The notes: generated by a model from the sequence alone, not told the origin. A DNA stretch of 64,000 nt from Gonocerus acuteangulatus (GCA_946811695.1 OX328124.1:57346549-57410548); one strand, 5' to 3'; shown: positions 1 through 11,751, counted from the stretch's first letter. Made by a program: numbers and translations.

Positions 1-950
1 GCAGATGCACAAAAAAAAAAAAAAAAAATTAAAAAATTAAATGTAGTTTATTAATTATCAAAATGCAAAAATTAGAGTGGCAAAATTTAATAACCAATTT
101 TATCCAAAATTTGAGTGGTATTACTTATCTAGAAAACAACATTTTTCTTCAATTTTAATTTTTGGAAATTTATTTTTGTAGTAAAATATATAATATTTAC
201 CATGTTAAGATTATAATATTTTCATTTTTTATTGCATTCTTATAATTATTTCTTATTTTTCAAGTTACGGGTCAATATGACCCGAGGTTAGTGAGTGGTA
301 TAAAGTGAAGGTTAGTAACCAAGGGTTAAAAAAACGTAACAAGTTTTAAACTAATTGAAGACGACAAATGTACGATAAACTGATAAATTAACTTTTAAGC
401 ATAAACATTATGACCGGAGGATTTCGTTGAATAATTATTATTATTTATTGATGGTGCTCCACAACTTTGGGGAATAGCAAACTATACCACGATAGTAAGG
501 TGATGCAGGTGCTGCATTAAGCGATGTTACTTCATAAAATGATCTGTTTATAAAATGAATCAGTGAATTTATTTTTTTGTGCGATGTGGATAGACAAAAC
601 GATTGGAATTCATTCATAGAACATAATCTAATAAATAAAATGTTAAAGAAAATAGTATTAAAAGTTTAAGTGAAAATTGTGTAGTTATTCTAAAAAGTAA
701 AATACAATCATTTTTATTGTATATACCAATGTTTTTCAAATATGTTAGTGGAGTATCTATTAGACGCATACTGTCAGCAGTATGTGGGGTAAGAAATCAT
801 AAATCTATTCTTATCTAGACAAGGTTATTTATTTCTCTTATTAAAAAAAAAAAAAAAAAAAAGACACGAACATGGGAGAAAAAATAGGTTTTGACTTTAA
901 AAAAAAAATGTATTATGGTATAAACTTACATAAAATGTATGTAGAAACTA
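1..950. other. Unassigned AT-rich DNA
   Basis: I see no gene here. The stretch holds A-runs (11-28, 842-862) and a short near-palindrome at 268-284 (arms CGGGTCA/TGACCCG around ATA). Such boxes occur near the ends of some piggyBac-like elements, but no TTAA-bounded element could be delimited. Confidence 0.6.
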
Positions 951-955
951 ATATA

Positions 956-1095
956 TCGTCCCTACCTTTTGAAACTATCGAATATGAAAAATCTCGTTTT
1001 TCAGATTCGATACTTTGCACTTGCATTATGGACGATACGGCTTGTACAGGGTGTCACAATTGCTACGGGCGCTAGGATGATAATCTTACAACTTA

Positions 1096-1131
<36 letters not shown>

Positions 1132-1928
1132 AGAAACATTTTTTGTCAGTCCACGGGTGAAGGCAATTAATTATTCTATCATCTATCCTGGGAGGGACTC
1201 GAGGAGTGGCTGGTTCATGAAATTCATACATGACCTGTGAAATCCTTAATGACTGATTTCAGCGATCGGCTCAAAGCTTATGGCAAAGAGCTCTTGATAA
1301 GCTTCGAGAACAACCTCATGAAGGTATTCCTGTCAATTTTAGAATATGTGTTATAGTCCTCCAATTAATGCAGCTGAGTGGCTCTTTTTTTAATGTACTT
1401 ATAATTTTTTATGCAAGAAGATGCATTTAAAAAAAAAAAATCAAACGAGGTATTTTTATGTAAAGGGATGTTAGTAGAACATGTAAAAAAAAAGATCAAA
1501 ATCGGCCGCTATTTGTCAATTGGAATGGATGGGCCTACGTATACGCTGTTAATGGTCATTTTGACCATAAGGAGTCATTTCTGACCTATGGCGCCGTTGA
1601 CTTTTTTCGTCCTCATGACTTGTAGATTCGAAATATGCAATAGAAAAATTTGACCTTGAAAAACATTTTGTGGTCAATTTTGCGGGGGTTAATATGTGGG
1701 TTATTTTTTCCGATCTCGCATTGGAGAATCATCTGGCCAACGGATGACCATTATTTTTATGACACCCTGTACAATTGTCAGAACTCTAACCTCTATAGAA
1801 TAACAGTAAATGCCTTGAATAAAGTATCGAATAAGACCATTTTTCAATATATTTCTACGCCAATTTATCGAATGTCCGTTCGCTGGTTTGCAACGATTTT
1901 CATATTCGATAGTTTGACATAGGGACGA
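956..1928 (+). mobile_element. TA-flanked MITE, TCGTC family, copy 1 (interrupted)
   Basis: The terminal inverted repeats start TCGTCCCTA and continue with ACTATCGAATATGAAAAT; the right end at about 1896-1928 is the reverse complement with few mismatches. TA lies on both sides (954-955, 1929-1930), as expected for a Tc1/mariner-type target duplication. The interior after 1770 matches the copy at 33852-34106 (shared GAATAAGACCATTTTT). There is no transposase. The copy is about 720 bp longer than its relatives because a second element (1047-1769) sits inside it. The superfamily is inferred from TIR and TA only. Confidence 0.75.
1047..1769. mobile_element. TA-flanked element nested in the first MITE
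   Basis: CAGGGTGTCA at 1047 and TGACACCCTG ending at 1769 are inverted and flanked by TA (1045-1046, 1770-1771). Removing this segment plus one TA restores the order seen in the uninterrupted copy near 33930 (GGCTTG... then ACTCTAACC). The TIR is only about 10 bp. The interior holds a T-run at 1100-1127 and no intact gene. CAGGGTGTC ends are common among mariner-like and hAT elements; TA favours the former. Confidence 0.65.
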
Positions 1929-2026
1929 TATGATATATACGAACTTTAAAAAAAATTAAATTCATTATGAATACTATTTTCTTCACGGGGTATTTCAGAA
2001 ACCTCAATTCGACATTATAATAACAA

Positions 2027-2462
2027 CTAGCTGAATACAGGGTGCTTCGTCACGGCAGATAAGTAGTTACTTTATTGCGTTAAATAATGTATCATCAAAA
2101 TTAACGCTACTATATAATTTTGTGCAGTTTATTATAGCTCGGTTCTCGTCATACTATATGTTATTCAAGTATTGTACGTGCTCTCTTTAAAACCATCTAA
2201 AAATACAAACCCCTCTAAAAATAATTAAAAATTTGAATATCAAATAAACCTTTCTTAGTGAGTGTTTACATCCTAGAGGGAATGTCCATGTAAAATTTCA
2301 AATTTTTCTGTCAAGCGGTTTGGGTTGGGCGATAATAGGTGAGTGAGTGGTATTTGTCAAATATGTGGTACATATATACAGAAATTTTAAAAGTAACAAA
2401 AACTTATTACTCCTGAGAACAACTGAATTGTCTTCAAATACTATCATTTTTATTGCGAATTA
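2027..2462 (-). mobile_element. Short non-autonomous Helitron, copy Z2
   Basis: On the minus strand the 3' end reads GTGACGAAGCACCCTGTATT then CAGCTAG (CTAG at 2027-2030), matching the 3' end of the complete Helitron at 54661-55896. The shared 5' module (TTTGACAAATACCACTCACT, minus strand) lies at about 2340-2360. The likely 5' TC is near 2382, but similarity to a second copy continues to 2462, so that end is uncertain. No coding remains. Confidence 0.6.
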
Positions 2463-3193
2463 AGTATAATAAAACGTTTTCTTCAATTTTTTTTTTTGGT
2501 TTTGTGGCTAACCTTCCAAAAGTTGACAAATATGGACCTCCATATTCCATTCAAATCCATATTTGTATCAATACGAGAAGTTTTCCTCATACTGCTTTCT
2601 GAGATACCTTATGTTTTTGTGTCGGCCCTCCAATAGTTCTTCTGATAATTGCCTAATTGGTGTCAAGAAAAAGGAAATAATGTCAGGTCTATGTAAAGGC
2701 AGTTTATGTAAAGACACATTTTTTAGGCGGTAAATTATATACGAACTCCTTATTCATGAGCTTACGACTCGCACCACAAATTTAGCATGGTTGTGTAGAA
2801 TTGTGCCACTTAAAATGTTACAAACACTAGTATCAGTCATGATGGTAAAAATCATTTACCATCATTGTATACAATTTTTGTATACACAAATGTATACAAT
2901 TTTTGTATAATATATAAAATGTTTTATATGTATTTAGTAAAATGTTTAGAAGTTTAGGAAAATATATAGAATTATTTGTATATATTTTGTAAAATGTATA
3001 GAATTCCATCTTATATTATTTTTAGTTGATAATGAACTCAGTTCTCTGATGTTCTCCAATGATAGAACATATCAAGAAGGATATTATATCATGCTTATCA
3101 CATATCAGTGAGGTAGTAAATAAAACCCCCTGAATTTTTCTTTGAGAGTCTAATTTCACTCCATAAAGGTGGAAAGTTAGGTATAATCTAAAC
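2463..3193. other. Unassigned AT-rich DNA
   Basis: No gene is recognised. At 2865-3005 there are short repeated GTATACAATTTTTGTATA-type palindromic units, probably simple-sequence drift. Confidence 0.6.
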
Positions 3194-3420
3194 AAAAGTA
3201 GGACTCGCAGGATCTGCGCCATCTTAGCGCGGTCCCTAGTATCATTTGCAAAGCTTGAAATAGAAACATTTATTATTTTGGTTAGACCTTTCATGAAATA
3301 CTTTTATGGCTCCAGATACGTGTCAGCTCTGGGGTCATAAACAAGAGTACCCAGCCCCTACTTTACCAGGAAAAATCGCTCCCCGGCCTTTTCAACGTTC
3401 ACTCCAGGAAAACGCTATTA
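3194..3420 (+). mobile_element. Family X (DINE-1/Helentron-like) 5' fragment
   Basis: The sequence AGGACTCGCAGGATCTGCGCC followed by ATCTTAGCGCGGTCCC is the family X 5' end, with the downstream GAAATAGAAACATTTATTATTTTGG block shared with copies at 36700 and 39330. It breaks off near 3420 with no TA tract or 3' hairpin. Confidence 0.7.
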
Positions 3421-3477
3421 GCAAAACGTTTTACATTTTCTTGTAATATTTTAATATATTACTAATTTTAAAGAGAA

Positions 3478-3762
3478 GCGTGCTCTCTTTAAAACCATCT
3501 AAAAATACAAACCCCTCTAAAAATAATTAAAAATTTGAATATCAAATAAACCTTTCTTAGCGAGTGTTTACATCCTAGAGGGAGTGTCCATGCAAAATTT
3601 CAAATTTTTCTGTCAAGCGGTTTGGGTTGGGCGATAATAGGTGAGTAAGTGGTATTTGTCAAATATGTGGACATATATACAGAAATTTTAAAAGTAACAA
3701 AAACTTATTACTCCTGAGAATAACTGAATTGTCTTCAAATACTATCATTTTTATTTCGAATT
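3478..3762 (-). mobile_element. Helitron Z 5' module, direct duplicate of 2175-2462
   Basis: About 285 bp nearly identical to 2175-2462 and in the same orientation. It lacks the CTAG hairpin end. The third relative, inverted, is the 5' part of the Helitron at 54661. Two adjacent copies may reflect a second insertion or a local duplication. Confidence 0.65.
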
Positions 3763-3879
3763 CAAAACAAAACAACAACCTCCCAAATAGTGAATCGTGA
3801 AAACGACGAAAAACCCGTCTAAAAGAGCAAAACAAATAAGTTTTAAGGACTTATTTCTACACACAAATATTTATAAGTG

Positions 3880-3883
<4 letters not shown>

Positions 3884-3940
<57 letters not shown>
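3884..3940. repeat. (TA)n microsatellite
   Basis: Uninterrupted TA run of about 57 bp. It is not inside a recognised family X copy, unlike most TA tracts in this window. Confidence 0.95.
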
Positions 3941-3944
<4 letters not shown>

Positions 3945-4015
3945 CAATATACAAATAGGAACACCAACAACTCCAGGTCTCCACCACAAATGATTTATTC
4001 TATTTACCAAAGAAT

Positions 4016-4044
4016 GCTTTTGGAGTTTACAGCTCCATCATCAG
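4016..4044 (-). ncRNA. Degenerate hammerhead-ribozyme-like core (possible Penelope relic)
   Basis: On the minus strand the order is CTGATGA (4044-4038), a 5-bp helix TGGAG/CTCCA with loop CTGTAAA, then AAAAGC where a hammerhead needs GAAA. The G of the GAAA box is therefore lost and the ribozyme should be dead. The downstream minus-strand text TTTGGTAAATAGAATAAA and GGTGGAGACC resembles what follows the better core at 23626 (TTGCTAATAAATAC, AGTGGAGAGAC). Penelope-like retroelements are known to carry minimal hammerheads, so a relic is plausible. No RT or GIY-YIG coding was found. Confidence 0.35.
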
Positions 4045-4110
4045 TGCTTCTAGTTCCTTACTGCAAGCGGTTCCCCCGCAGACCCAACGTCCCATTTGAG
4101 ATGCCAGTTT

Positions 4111-4136
4111 GAGGGGAGAGAGGAACCGCGCTAAAA
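4111..4136 (+). mobile_element. Family X 3' end fragment
   Basis: GAGAGGAACCGCGCTAAAA matches the extreme 3' end of family X (subterminal repeat plus CTAAAA). The preceding 100 bp match only loosely. Confidence 0.5.
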
Positions 4137-4962
4137 GAAACAAAATATTAATGTAAATATGTAGAAAGAAAGTAAATTTGTAAATACGTTTAAAAAAGAA
4201 AAATATGAGCTCTTTAGTGATATAATTTACATAATTTGTTTTAGATATTGGATTATATTTATCATTTCTTAACATAATCAATGCATTAATTAGGAATATT
4301 ATACGAGATACGAGTTTTAATGATGTTCTGTTAGGAATTAGTCGTCGAAACAGAAGCAAAATAAATACAGTTTCCACCTCAATAGTGTTGGCTTGTACAT
4401 GGAATATTCTGATTCCTTTTCAGCTATGCAATTTATGTATGCAGCTGCAGTCCGCAATGAATTATGTATGCGAATACATTGATATGATTTCAGAGGACAG
4501 TACGTAAAATAGGTGATACGGCCATCGACCGATCACCCTATTCGTGAATTCCATTAAATGTAATACCTCTGCATTCCTGCCTCAAGGATAACACATTTTT
4601 TCTCTTAATCCATCTCGAAGTATGAGGAACCATTGACTATGATCTGGACTATGTTTCCCACCACAAGCTACATAAAGGCCTCAGTAACCCCGCGAGGTCC
4701 AAATTAAAAATTGTGATAATCTATTTTAAAAAAATTTAAATTAATTTTAAATACTATTTTTTTTTTCAAGGTGTATATGAGAAAACTTCATTCCATATAA
4801 TAATAATAATCGATTATATTTTTTTAAATGTATTAATTTATTCCAAGAGCTCCACGACAAAGCCCATTTGCTCTAATTCAAAATAAAAACAAAACCAACT
4901 TAATTCACACAGGAAAATAATAACTGAAACTCAAGAGAAATTTGAATAAAACATTAAAGAAG
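4137..4962. other. Unassigned DNA
   Basis: I see no gene, RNA or element boundary here. Open frames in this stretch are short and of low complexity. Confidence 0.6.
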
Positions 4963-5080
4963 ACAGGAATAATTTAACACATGTGTACAAAATATTCACA
5001 GCTATATTAGTTCCTGTAGTACCAAGATGTCAATAACATAGGTGTGAATATTTTATACACATGTGTTAAATTATTTCTGT
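4963..5080. repeat. Inverted repeat, 37-nt arms, 44-nt loop
   Basis: 4963-4999 pairs with 5044-5080 with two mismatches (core TTTAACACATGTGT). It would form a strong hairpin. It may be a tiny MITE or fold-back; no clear target duplication is visible. Confidence 0.85.
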
Positions 5081-6831
5081 ATAAAACAATTTTTTTTCTT
5101 GAAAATAATGATAGTATCCACACATATTTATTATTTATTTGTATTTTAGAGCCTGCTAATGTGCGATTCGCTCTATTTGTGGATATTCCTTTTTGTTTTT
5201 TTTTTGTTTGTTTTTGGGTGATATCAACCACATGGTACATGGCCACCGTTTAACGATAAGAGGGATGTACATAATTTAATGGTTGAGTTCTATTTAAATT
5301 GTACGAATTGACATTATTCAAGTATACATTTATTATGGAAAGGATTAAGAGAATTTGGAAGAAATAATAATTAAGATTGTATATTAACTAAGATTAACAC
5401 CCTAAGCTGAGGCGAAGCAACCCCAGCTTCACAAGGCTACTCACATACTTTGTGACAATTTTATATTTTGTGGACAAGTCCGAAGAGGATCTATTGCCTC
5501 CCAAATGCAGTTGATGAAGGACGAAAGGTGATGCAGTTTTTTACCTTTCGAAAATTCCCAGATTTTTCCTTCCTTACTGGTGATCTAATGATCATAACAT
5601 CAAACTATGCTTTAACAATTGATTTTCTAAGAAAAAATCCAAAAATCGTTGTATTTATTTTACCAGTAGTTCTATTAATTTTGTTTTAATGAAATCCCTC
5701 ATACAAGATAACATTTTTCATTGCACACCAGGGGCTAAAAGGAAAAAAATCATCCCGTCATCATAAAAATAAATAGCTGTTTGAAATGCAATTGTAAATT
5801 TGCAATGCGCTCTTTGTTTTCGTTGCAAGAAGAGCTATATATTCACTACAAGTGGACATCTGCATTAAATTATCTGTCAAAAATCATGGCCAAATGCAGT
5901 TTTCGAGTGTAGGTATGCATGCAAACAGCGATTGTCACTGCATCCTTCTGCCTTTCCAATGCATAATCAATTCGCTCGTAGTACTCCTCCGCGTGGCGGG
6001 GTCACGCTCTACTATTATTCAATACGAATTGAATAATCGAAACGAATATAATTAGATTGGAAGCCATATATGATAACAGTAAAACAAAAATGCAAGAATA
6101 AAATAAAACGGTAAATTTTTATTGTTGCTAGAGTTGCGATAAACTATTAATAAAATAAAATAAATAAATAAAACGGTTACGATCAATTTTCCAAAATATA
6201 ATTTTTAAAAAAATGAGTCTCTACAAGTTGGATATGTGAATATTCTTATATGAGGTTTACTACCAAATCGTTTCTAATCTATATCACAACAAATTATCAT
6301 TTTAGCGTGTTTCTGTCTTCCATAAAAGAAGGAAAACTAGCTTCTAACGTCAATCCGATGACGAGAAATCCACGTGCCATAATCAATAGATCCAGAAAGA
6401 AAATTAAAAGTCATTAAAAATTATAAGTGTACAAGAAGGGCGAACTCGCTAGTTGATCATATTATTTTCATTTTCCAGTTCGTCTCGTTTTTTAACAGCT
6501 CACAGTGTGGAAGGCGCAGTTTGGTGACTTTGTGCATTACGAGAAATCCGACTAGAGAAAATCTAGGGGTTCGGTTTTAGCGATAGCTGTGTGGAGCGAA
6601 AGGGCGAACTCTACAATTGCATTTGAGGAATTCGGCCTTCTCTACGGAAAAACCACTTATATAAAAAATTCGCGCGCGCAAAAAAAAAAAAAAAAAAAAA
6701 AAAAATACTTAGCGCTTACGAGGTTTTCGTAGAATTTAAGGCACATTAATTTGACGTAGGGGATAGAATAAAACTAATTTCTCAATACAAGCTGATGGAT
6801 CTAAGTTGCCTGCAAATGACACTACACTTTT
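5081..6831. other. Unassigned DNA
   Basis: No gene recognised. There is a CGCGCGCGCA-to-poly(A) run at 6670-6704 that could be a retroposon tail, but no body was identified. Open frames here look random. Confidence 0.55.
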
Positions 6832-6955
6832 GGCATTCGACAATGCGTTTTATAAGGCGTAAGCAAATCCTGGAAGAGTTATCATTTGCCCAAACATTAC
6901 AAATTGATGCTACAGGAGAATCAATATTCCGTGGTCTAAAAGATTATTTTGAATT
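6832..6955 (+). pseudogene. hAT-type transposase fragment
   Basis: One frame reads ILEELSFAQTL then IDATGESIFRGLKDYFE. This resembles the part of hAT-superfamily transposases (ZBED/SCAN-like group) where an EELLFC-like block precedes a TTGESIF..L..YF segment inside the RNase-H-like fold. Only about 40 residues survive and no catalytic acids or zinc finger are present. The relation is from remembered family pattern and is tentative. Confidence 0.4.
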
Positions 6956-7342
6956 ACTTTTTTTCCCCTCACTTTTCTTAAAAAAGCTAAAATATACAGC
7001 TTTGTAAGCGGGTTTATTCGACTTCCCTATAATATCTATAAAAAGTGTATCTAGAAACCTATTACCATATTAGCCTCATATATGTGCAAACAGTTTTGCG
7101 GCATCTCATGAAATCAAAATATCATAAAAATTACCGCCTAAGCCAAAGCTCGTTAAAATCGGACCATTTTAGTAAATGATAGAGAACATTTTAGTAGATG
7201 GTAGGAGGAAAATCCATCATGGACACCTGGCAAGGAGAAAACCAGATAGTGTCGGACTCCAACCGATTAAAAAGCTCCCCCCCCCTTGTTCTTCGCGATC
7301 ATGATGGAAACCGCTTACGCATTACTTCAACATGATAGCTGT

Positions 7343-9640
7343 CTAATTAACCTTCATTGTAATTTCTTTCTCCTTCGTCTCTACAATTGTCCTGATCGCG
7401 ATGTAGGAATAGTTACATGCTTCCTCTGAAGTTAGGTCTCTCATCATATTTACAATATCAAACGTCTTGTTGGTAGCCATACTGTAGTCATGCCTGATGC
7501 TTTTCCACCTCGGGCATATAAAAAGCACGTGCTCGACATCATCTACTTCTCCACAGTAGGTACATACTTCAGTACTTGCTCTTCTCCGATCATGTAAATA
7601 CATCCATGACCAGATAAAGCTTGAGTAAGGAAATAGTCCAGCTCTCCGGATGGCCTTTCGATCCAGGTTCTTATATCTGGTATTAACATATATGTCCACC
7701 TTCCTTTAGTCCCACTTGCCCATCTTTCTTGCCAGCTGGCTATGAGATCGTCTCGTGCACTTTCTCTTTGAGTCCCGCTATATATTTTGGCCCTTTCTTT
7801 AATCAAAAGATCTATAGGTGGGACGCCCGTTATGACGCTTACTGCTTCTGTCGACACTGTCCTGTACGTGCTTGCTATTCGTAAGCAGGCCAGTCTCTGC
7901 AAGCTAGCCAGTTTTCTGCTGAGGCCTCTGCTTTCGGTTACTTTTTGCCATACAGGTGCAGCATAGAGTATCTGTGAGTGAATCACACTTGAAATGATCT
8001 TCCTTTTAGAAGCCATAGGCCCACCAATATTTGCATAATACAAGACAGTGCGGATATAGTCTTTCCAACTATCTGCGTGAGGTTTTTTACGTGTTCGGCG
8101 AATGTTAGTTTGGAGTCAAGCCATACTCCCAGGTATTTAATAGCCTTGGCAGGAACTATCTCTACATCGTCGATAAGGAAACTTATACGGTTTACCTTTC
8201 TCTTCTTGGTGATAATAACAGCCTCAGTTTTTTCTGGCGCTAGGCTGAGGGATCGGCTATCCAACCAATTAGATACTAGCTGTAATCTAGCATTTACTTT
8301 ATTTATTAGGATCGTTTCGTGCTTGTCTATGGCCACTAACGCTAGGTCGTCTGCAAAACCAATAAGCGTGACTCCTTCTGGCATCTCTGTTTTTAGAAGA
8401 TCATCGTATAGGACATTCCATAGCGTCGGTCCAAGTACAGAGCCCTGGGGTACCCCACTGCATATGTCTTTTATTTTTGTTAGTCCTTCTGCCTCAATGA
8501 CTAGCTTCCTGTCCGAGAGGTATGAAGCTATTACAGCTATCAGGCTCTCACTCACTCCCTTGTTTCTTAGGCTTTCGAGAATCATCTGCCACGAGGCGCT
8601 GTTGAAAGCATTTCTGACATCAAGTGTTATCACCGCGCAGAGCCTTCTGTGCATAGAGGAGAAATCTTCTGCTTCTCTTACACGCATGATTACCTCATTG
8701 ATGGCATCAACTGTTTGCTTCCCTTCTCTGAACCCAAACTGCATTTCAGCTAAGCCGCCACACTTAACCAACTCACTTTTGAGGCGTATGATTAGTAGCT
8801 GCTCCAAGAGTTTGCCTTCGCTGTCCAAGAGGCAAATAGGTCTATAGGATGATGCATTCTCAATCGGTTTCTTGTCTTTCCTTAGGAGGACGAGTTTGGC
8901 TAGCTTCCATTCCCTTGGAAAATGACCCTTTTTTGCAAGGTCGTTGTAAATAGCTAAGAGGTACTGGGGTTTCCTTTCTGCCAGCTCTTTTAATATTTCT
9001 GCTGGGATATTTCCTGGACCCGGGGCTTTCCTCTTCTTTAACTTAGCAGTTGCTATATGCAGCTCTTCAACGGTAAAGTCTAGAAACACTTCGTCTCTTT
9101 TACTGATGAACATGACTGGGTCATGCTCAGGGAAGAGGTGTCTAACGACCTCGTCTGCTTTCTGCATTGTCAACTGCGGTTTAGGCGAGTGACCTTTTAC
9201 CCGTTTCATTTCAATTTTGTAACCATTTCCCCATATCGTCGATACAAATGCAAACTAACGAATATGAAAAATGCATCTTTCATTGTCCATCTTTAATCAT
9301 TTCTGCTGGACTTATTTACGGCAAATTCTTCAATCTGACTTTACTCTATTAAAGGGAAAGTATTCCACTATCAAAAGGTCAAATCTGCCGAATATTTGAC
9401 TGTCCAAAAAAAAGTTATGAATAAATACTTTTCCACTCTGAAAAGTTGTGATTTTCATATTCGTTAGTTTGCTTTTGTATCGACGATATGTCGTGGTCTA
9501 CGCTATCGAAAATTTCTTTCCACCGATTTTGTTTTGTTGCCTTGATCTTATTTCTCAGTCGTTTCTTACATTCCTTGTAATGCTGTCTATGCTGCTCTGT
9601 TACTAATACAGATTCTCTTTTGTTGTCCCATGTATATATA
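7343..9640 (-). pseudogene. R1-clade non-LTR retrotransposon ORF2 relic
   Basis: This is the reverse transcriptase of a non-LTR retrotransposon that would copy its own RNA at a nicked target. The main frame (9209 down to 7983) has KAPGPGNIPAE, SYRPICLL, the aspartate motif ITLDVRNAFNSASW, SGVPQGSVLGP and the catalytic GFADDLAL (about residue 284). After frameshifts near 8040 and 7600 come the downstream SGHG block and the C-terminal knuckle CTYCGEVDDVEHVLFIC (CX2CX7HX4C), typical of the R1 clade. The N-terminal linker continues beyond 9487 (WKEIFDSVDHD, KKRLRNKI) to about 9640, where the copy is 5'-truncated; no endonuclease remains. A 251-bp MITE splits it between codons for HD and I-WG. It is dead. 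The plus-strand open frame at 8077-8847 is antisense shadow. Confidence 0.9.
9236..9486. mobile_element. TA-flanked MITE, TCGTC family, copy 2
   Basis: 251 bp with about 37-bp inverted repeats starting TCGTCGATACAAA and containing GCAAACTAACGAATATGAAAA; TA at 9234-9235 and 9487-9488. It lies inside the R1 relic. Excising it with one TA restores the coding text gac ata tgg gga (D-I-W-G), which proves the insertion and the TA duplication. Confidence 0.92.
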
Positions 9641-10319
9641 TGGGACGGAAGTAATTTCTGGGTAGTAATTTCAGATTACGTCATTGGGCCGACATCATAG
9701 GCGAGCTTTCTTCTTTAGAAGATTACAGGAATCACACTAAACGCAAGGAACCCTATTTCCGTCATTTCTGCATAATGTTCTATTAATGTTAACTTATTGG
9801 TTTCCTTAGGACTTTGTAAATGTATGAAGTAGTGTTAGTTGACAAGTTTAAGTTATGTCGGAGAAGGTTGCAGCAGCAGGCTCCGCATACCTGACTGATT
9901 TTCCTTCTAACCTACGTGAATAATGCAGGAAGGCTCGTGGGCCAACACGTTCCATCAACTGTCCGATTGGTACGCATAATATTTGCAAACTGATTTCAAA
10001 CAGTACGATTTTTCAGAAGCTGCGTCATCAAAGCGCCATTCCAAATAGAAAATTCATTTCAAATATTTTCTATTATTATAAACCGGCCAGGAAAATGATT
10101 AAAAATGAAAATATTATTTTTAACTTGAACAAATTTAGGAAAAAGTACATGATTGATTAGTAAAAGAGAAAATGAACAAATTTTATGTTCAAATACCGTG
10201 AGAATTGTTACCCCTCCTTAGAAAGTCTTAATAAATTAAAAATGCCCATCTTTCGAAGAGCTTAAATATTTTCCCAATATTTACTTTCCGCTTACTCCAA
10301 TTTCCTAAAATATTTCAAG

Positions 10320-10375
<56 letters not shown>

Positions 10376-10735
10376 CAACACAATACATATATGCATTTGA
10401 GTCAATAACTTGAAATTAAAATCAAATCAAAATAACCGCCAATGCGTCCATTTTGGGATTTTTGGACGAGTTCCAATAAGCGACTTTTCCTGACACAGTT
10501 CGTTATTATTGCCAATACGTTTTATGGTCGATTTCGTAGTTGTACGTCATAAGCCGCGTGTCTTACAGCATTTTATGCGTGATAATCAGCAATTGGACGT
10601 TTTCCGAGTTCTTCATGTCACGGTAGCCAGTATATAGTTGTGTTTCTGTTTAGGGTTTGCGTCTTATTCAGAATTTCAGAAATAGCGGTTGAGTTGTATA
10701 TCTGTCTGTCAGAGTCAGCAAATAGTACTATTCTC
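9641..10735. other. Unassigned DNA with 53-bp poly(A)
   Basis: No gene seen. A pure A-run at 10321-10373 could be a plus-strand retroposon tail, but the upstream 300 bp match nothing I recognise. 9625-9645 has a small palindrome (GTCCCATG/CATGGGAC type). Confidence 0.55.
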
Positions 10736-10739
10736 TATA

Positions 10740-11256
10740 GTCAGATGCTATAGAAAATATACGAAAATCCCAAAACTATTTATGCCTCTTAATGAAATAT
10801 TTTATTTTTATTAGTACTTCCTTAACCCCAAACGGAAATAAAATGTATCTATCTTAGATTACATGAATATAAAACGTCTGGAACAAGTTTCAACTGAATT
10901 AATCGTTTTTGAATATCCAAATTAAAATTTAGTTTGGAAAAGTAGGTTTTTTAATGTTTCTCGAAAACGGTTACAGATATCGCTTTAATAATGTTTTCAA
11001 CTTTAAAAAACCTATAAAACGAGTTCTAGCATGCATACGAACTCGAAAACGTAAGCGTTCCTATTTTTTTGCACGCGTGATTTCGCTCCAAAAGCCATGT
11101 CCTGGTAGACGGATTCTGCAATTTAATGAACTAGACTTTTCATTTAGACGAAAGGTTTCTGTACCAAATTTCATCCAAATCGGACCATTTTTGAGCCGTC
11201 AGGAGCGCAAAGAGACGGCTCAAAAATGGTCCGATTTGGATGAAATTGTTAAAGCG

Positions 11257-11316
<60 letters not shown>

Positions 11317-11340
11317 TACAAACATACAAATTTGAACCAT
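10740..11340 (+). mobile_element. Family X middle/3' fragment
   Basis: Collinear with 13110-13700 of copy X1: the CTCGAAAACGGTTA block, the AAACGTAAGCGTT block, ACCAAATTTCATC-AATCGGACC, then a TA tract (11258-11307) and AAATTTGAACCA. Both terminal ends are missing. An unusual internal fold-back (11167-11247) is described separately. Confidence 0.75.
11167..11247. repeat. Perfect 34-bp hairpin inside family X fragment
   Basis: 11167-11200 is the exact reverse complement of 11214-11247, loop 13 nt. The arm contains the conserved family X box ATCGGACCATTTTTGAGCC-type sequence. Other copies carry that box once, so here it has been duplicated head to head. Confidence 0.95.
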
Positions 11341-11751
11341 GCCTAAATTAAATGTTGTATAAAAAGGGGTTTCAGTCCTACCTTGCTAGGAAGTCTTCTC
11401 GTCTGTCCGAAGTACTACTTGGACAGTAGAACACTAGTACACCTAAATAAAAATAAAAATAGACAATTATAATGAAAGTTTCATCATAATGACAACTAAA
11501 AAACTGATCACAATTATGCAAAATGAATGAGATGAGATACAACCCAATGCGCTCTGAGCCATCGAAGTGAACTTTATTTAGAAACTTTCCATATACGAAA
11601 TGCCACTTCTCATCTTTATTCATCAAAAAACATTTCCTCTCGAAATTTAATTCTTACAACTCTCAGCGGCATTCTGCCAAAAGACTTTCACTCCATGACA
11701 CGTTTATATTCCCAGGGAATCACTTATTTGAGTTGAAAGAGAATATGTATA
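11341..11751. other. Unassigned DNA
   Basis: No feature supported between the end of the family X fragment and the Tigger-like end. Confidence 0.6.

Noticed and set aside
8077..8847. 256-codon open frame on the plus strand
   Set aside because: It lies antisense to the R1 reverse transcriptase, which has all RT motifs. The plus frame has no recognisable domain.
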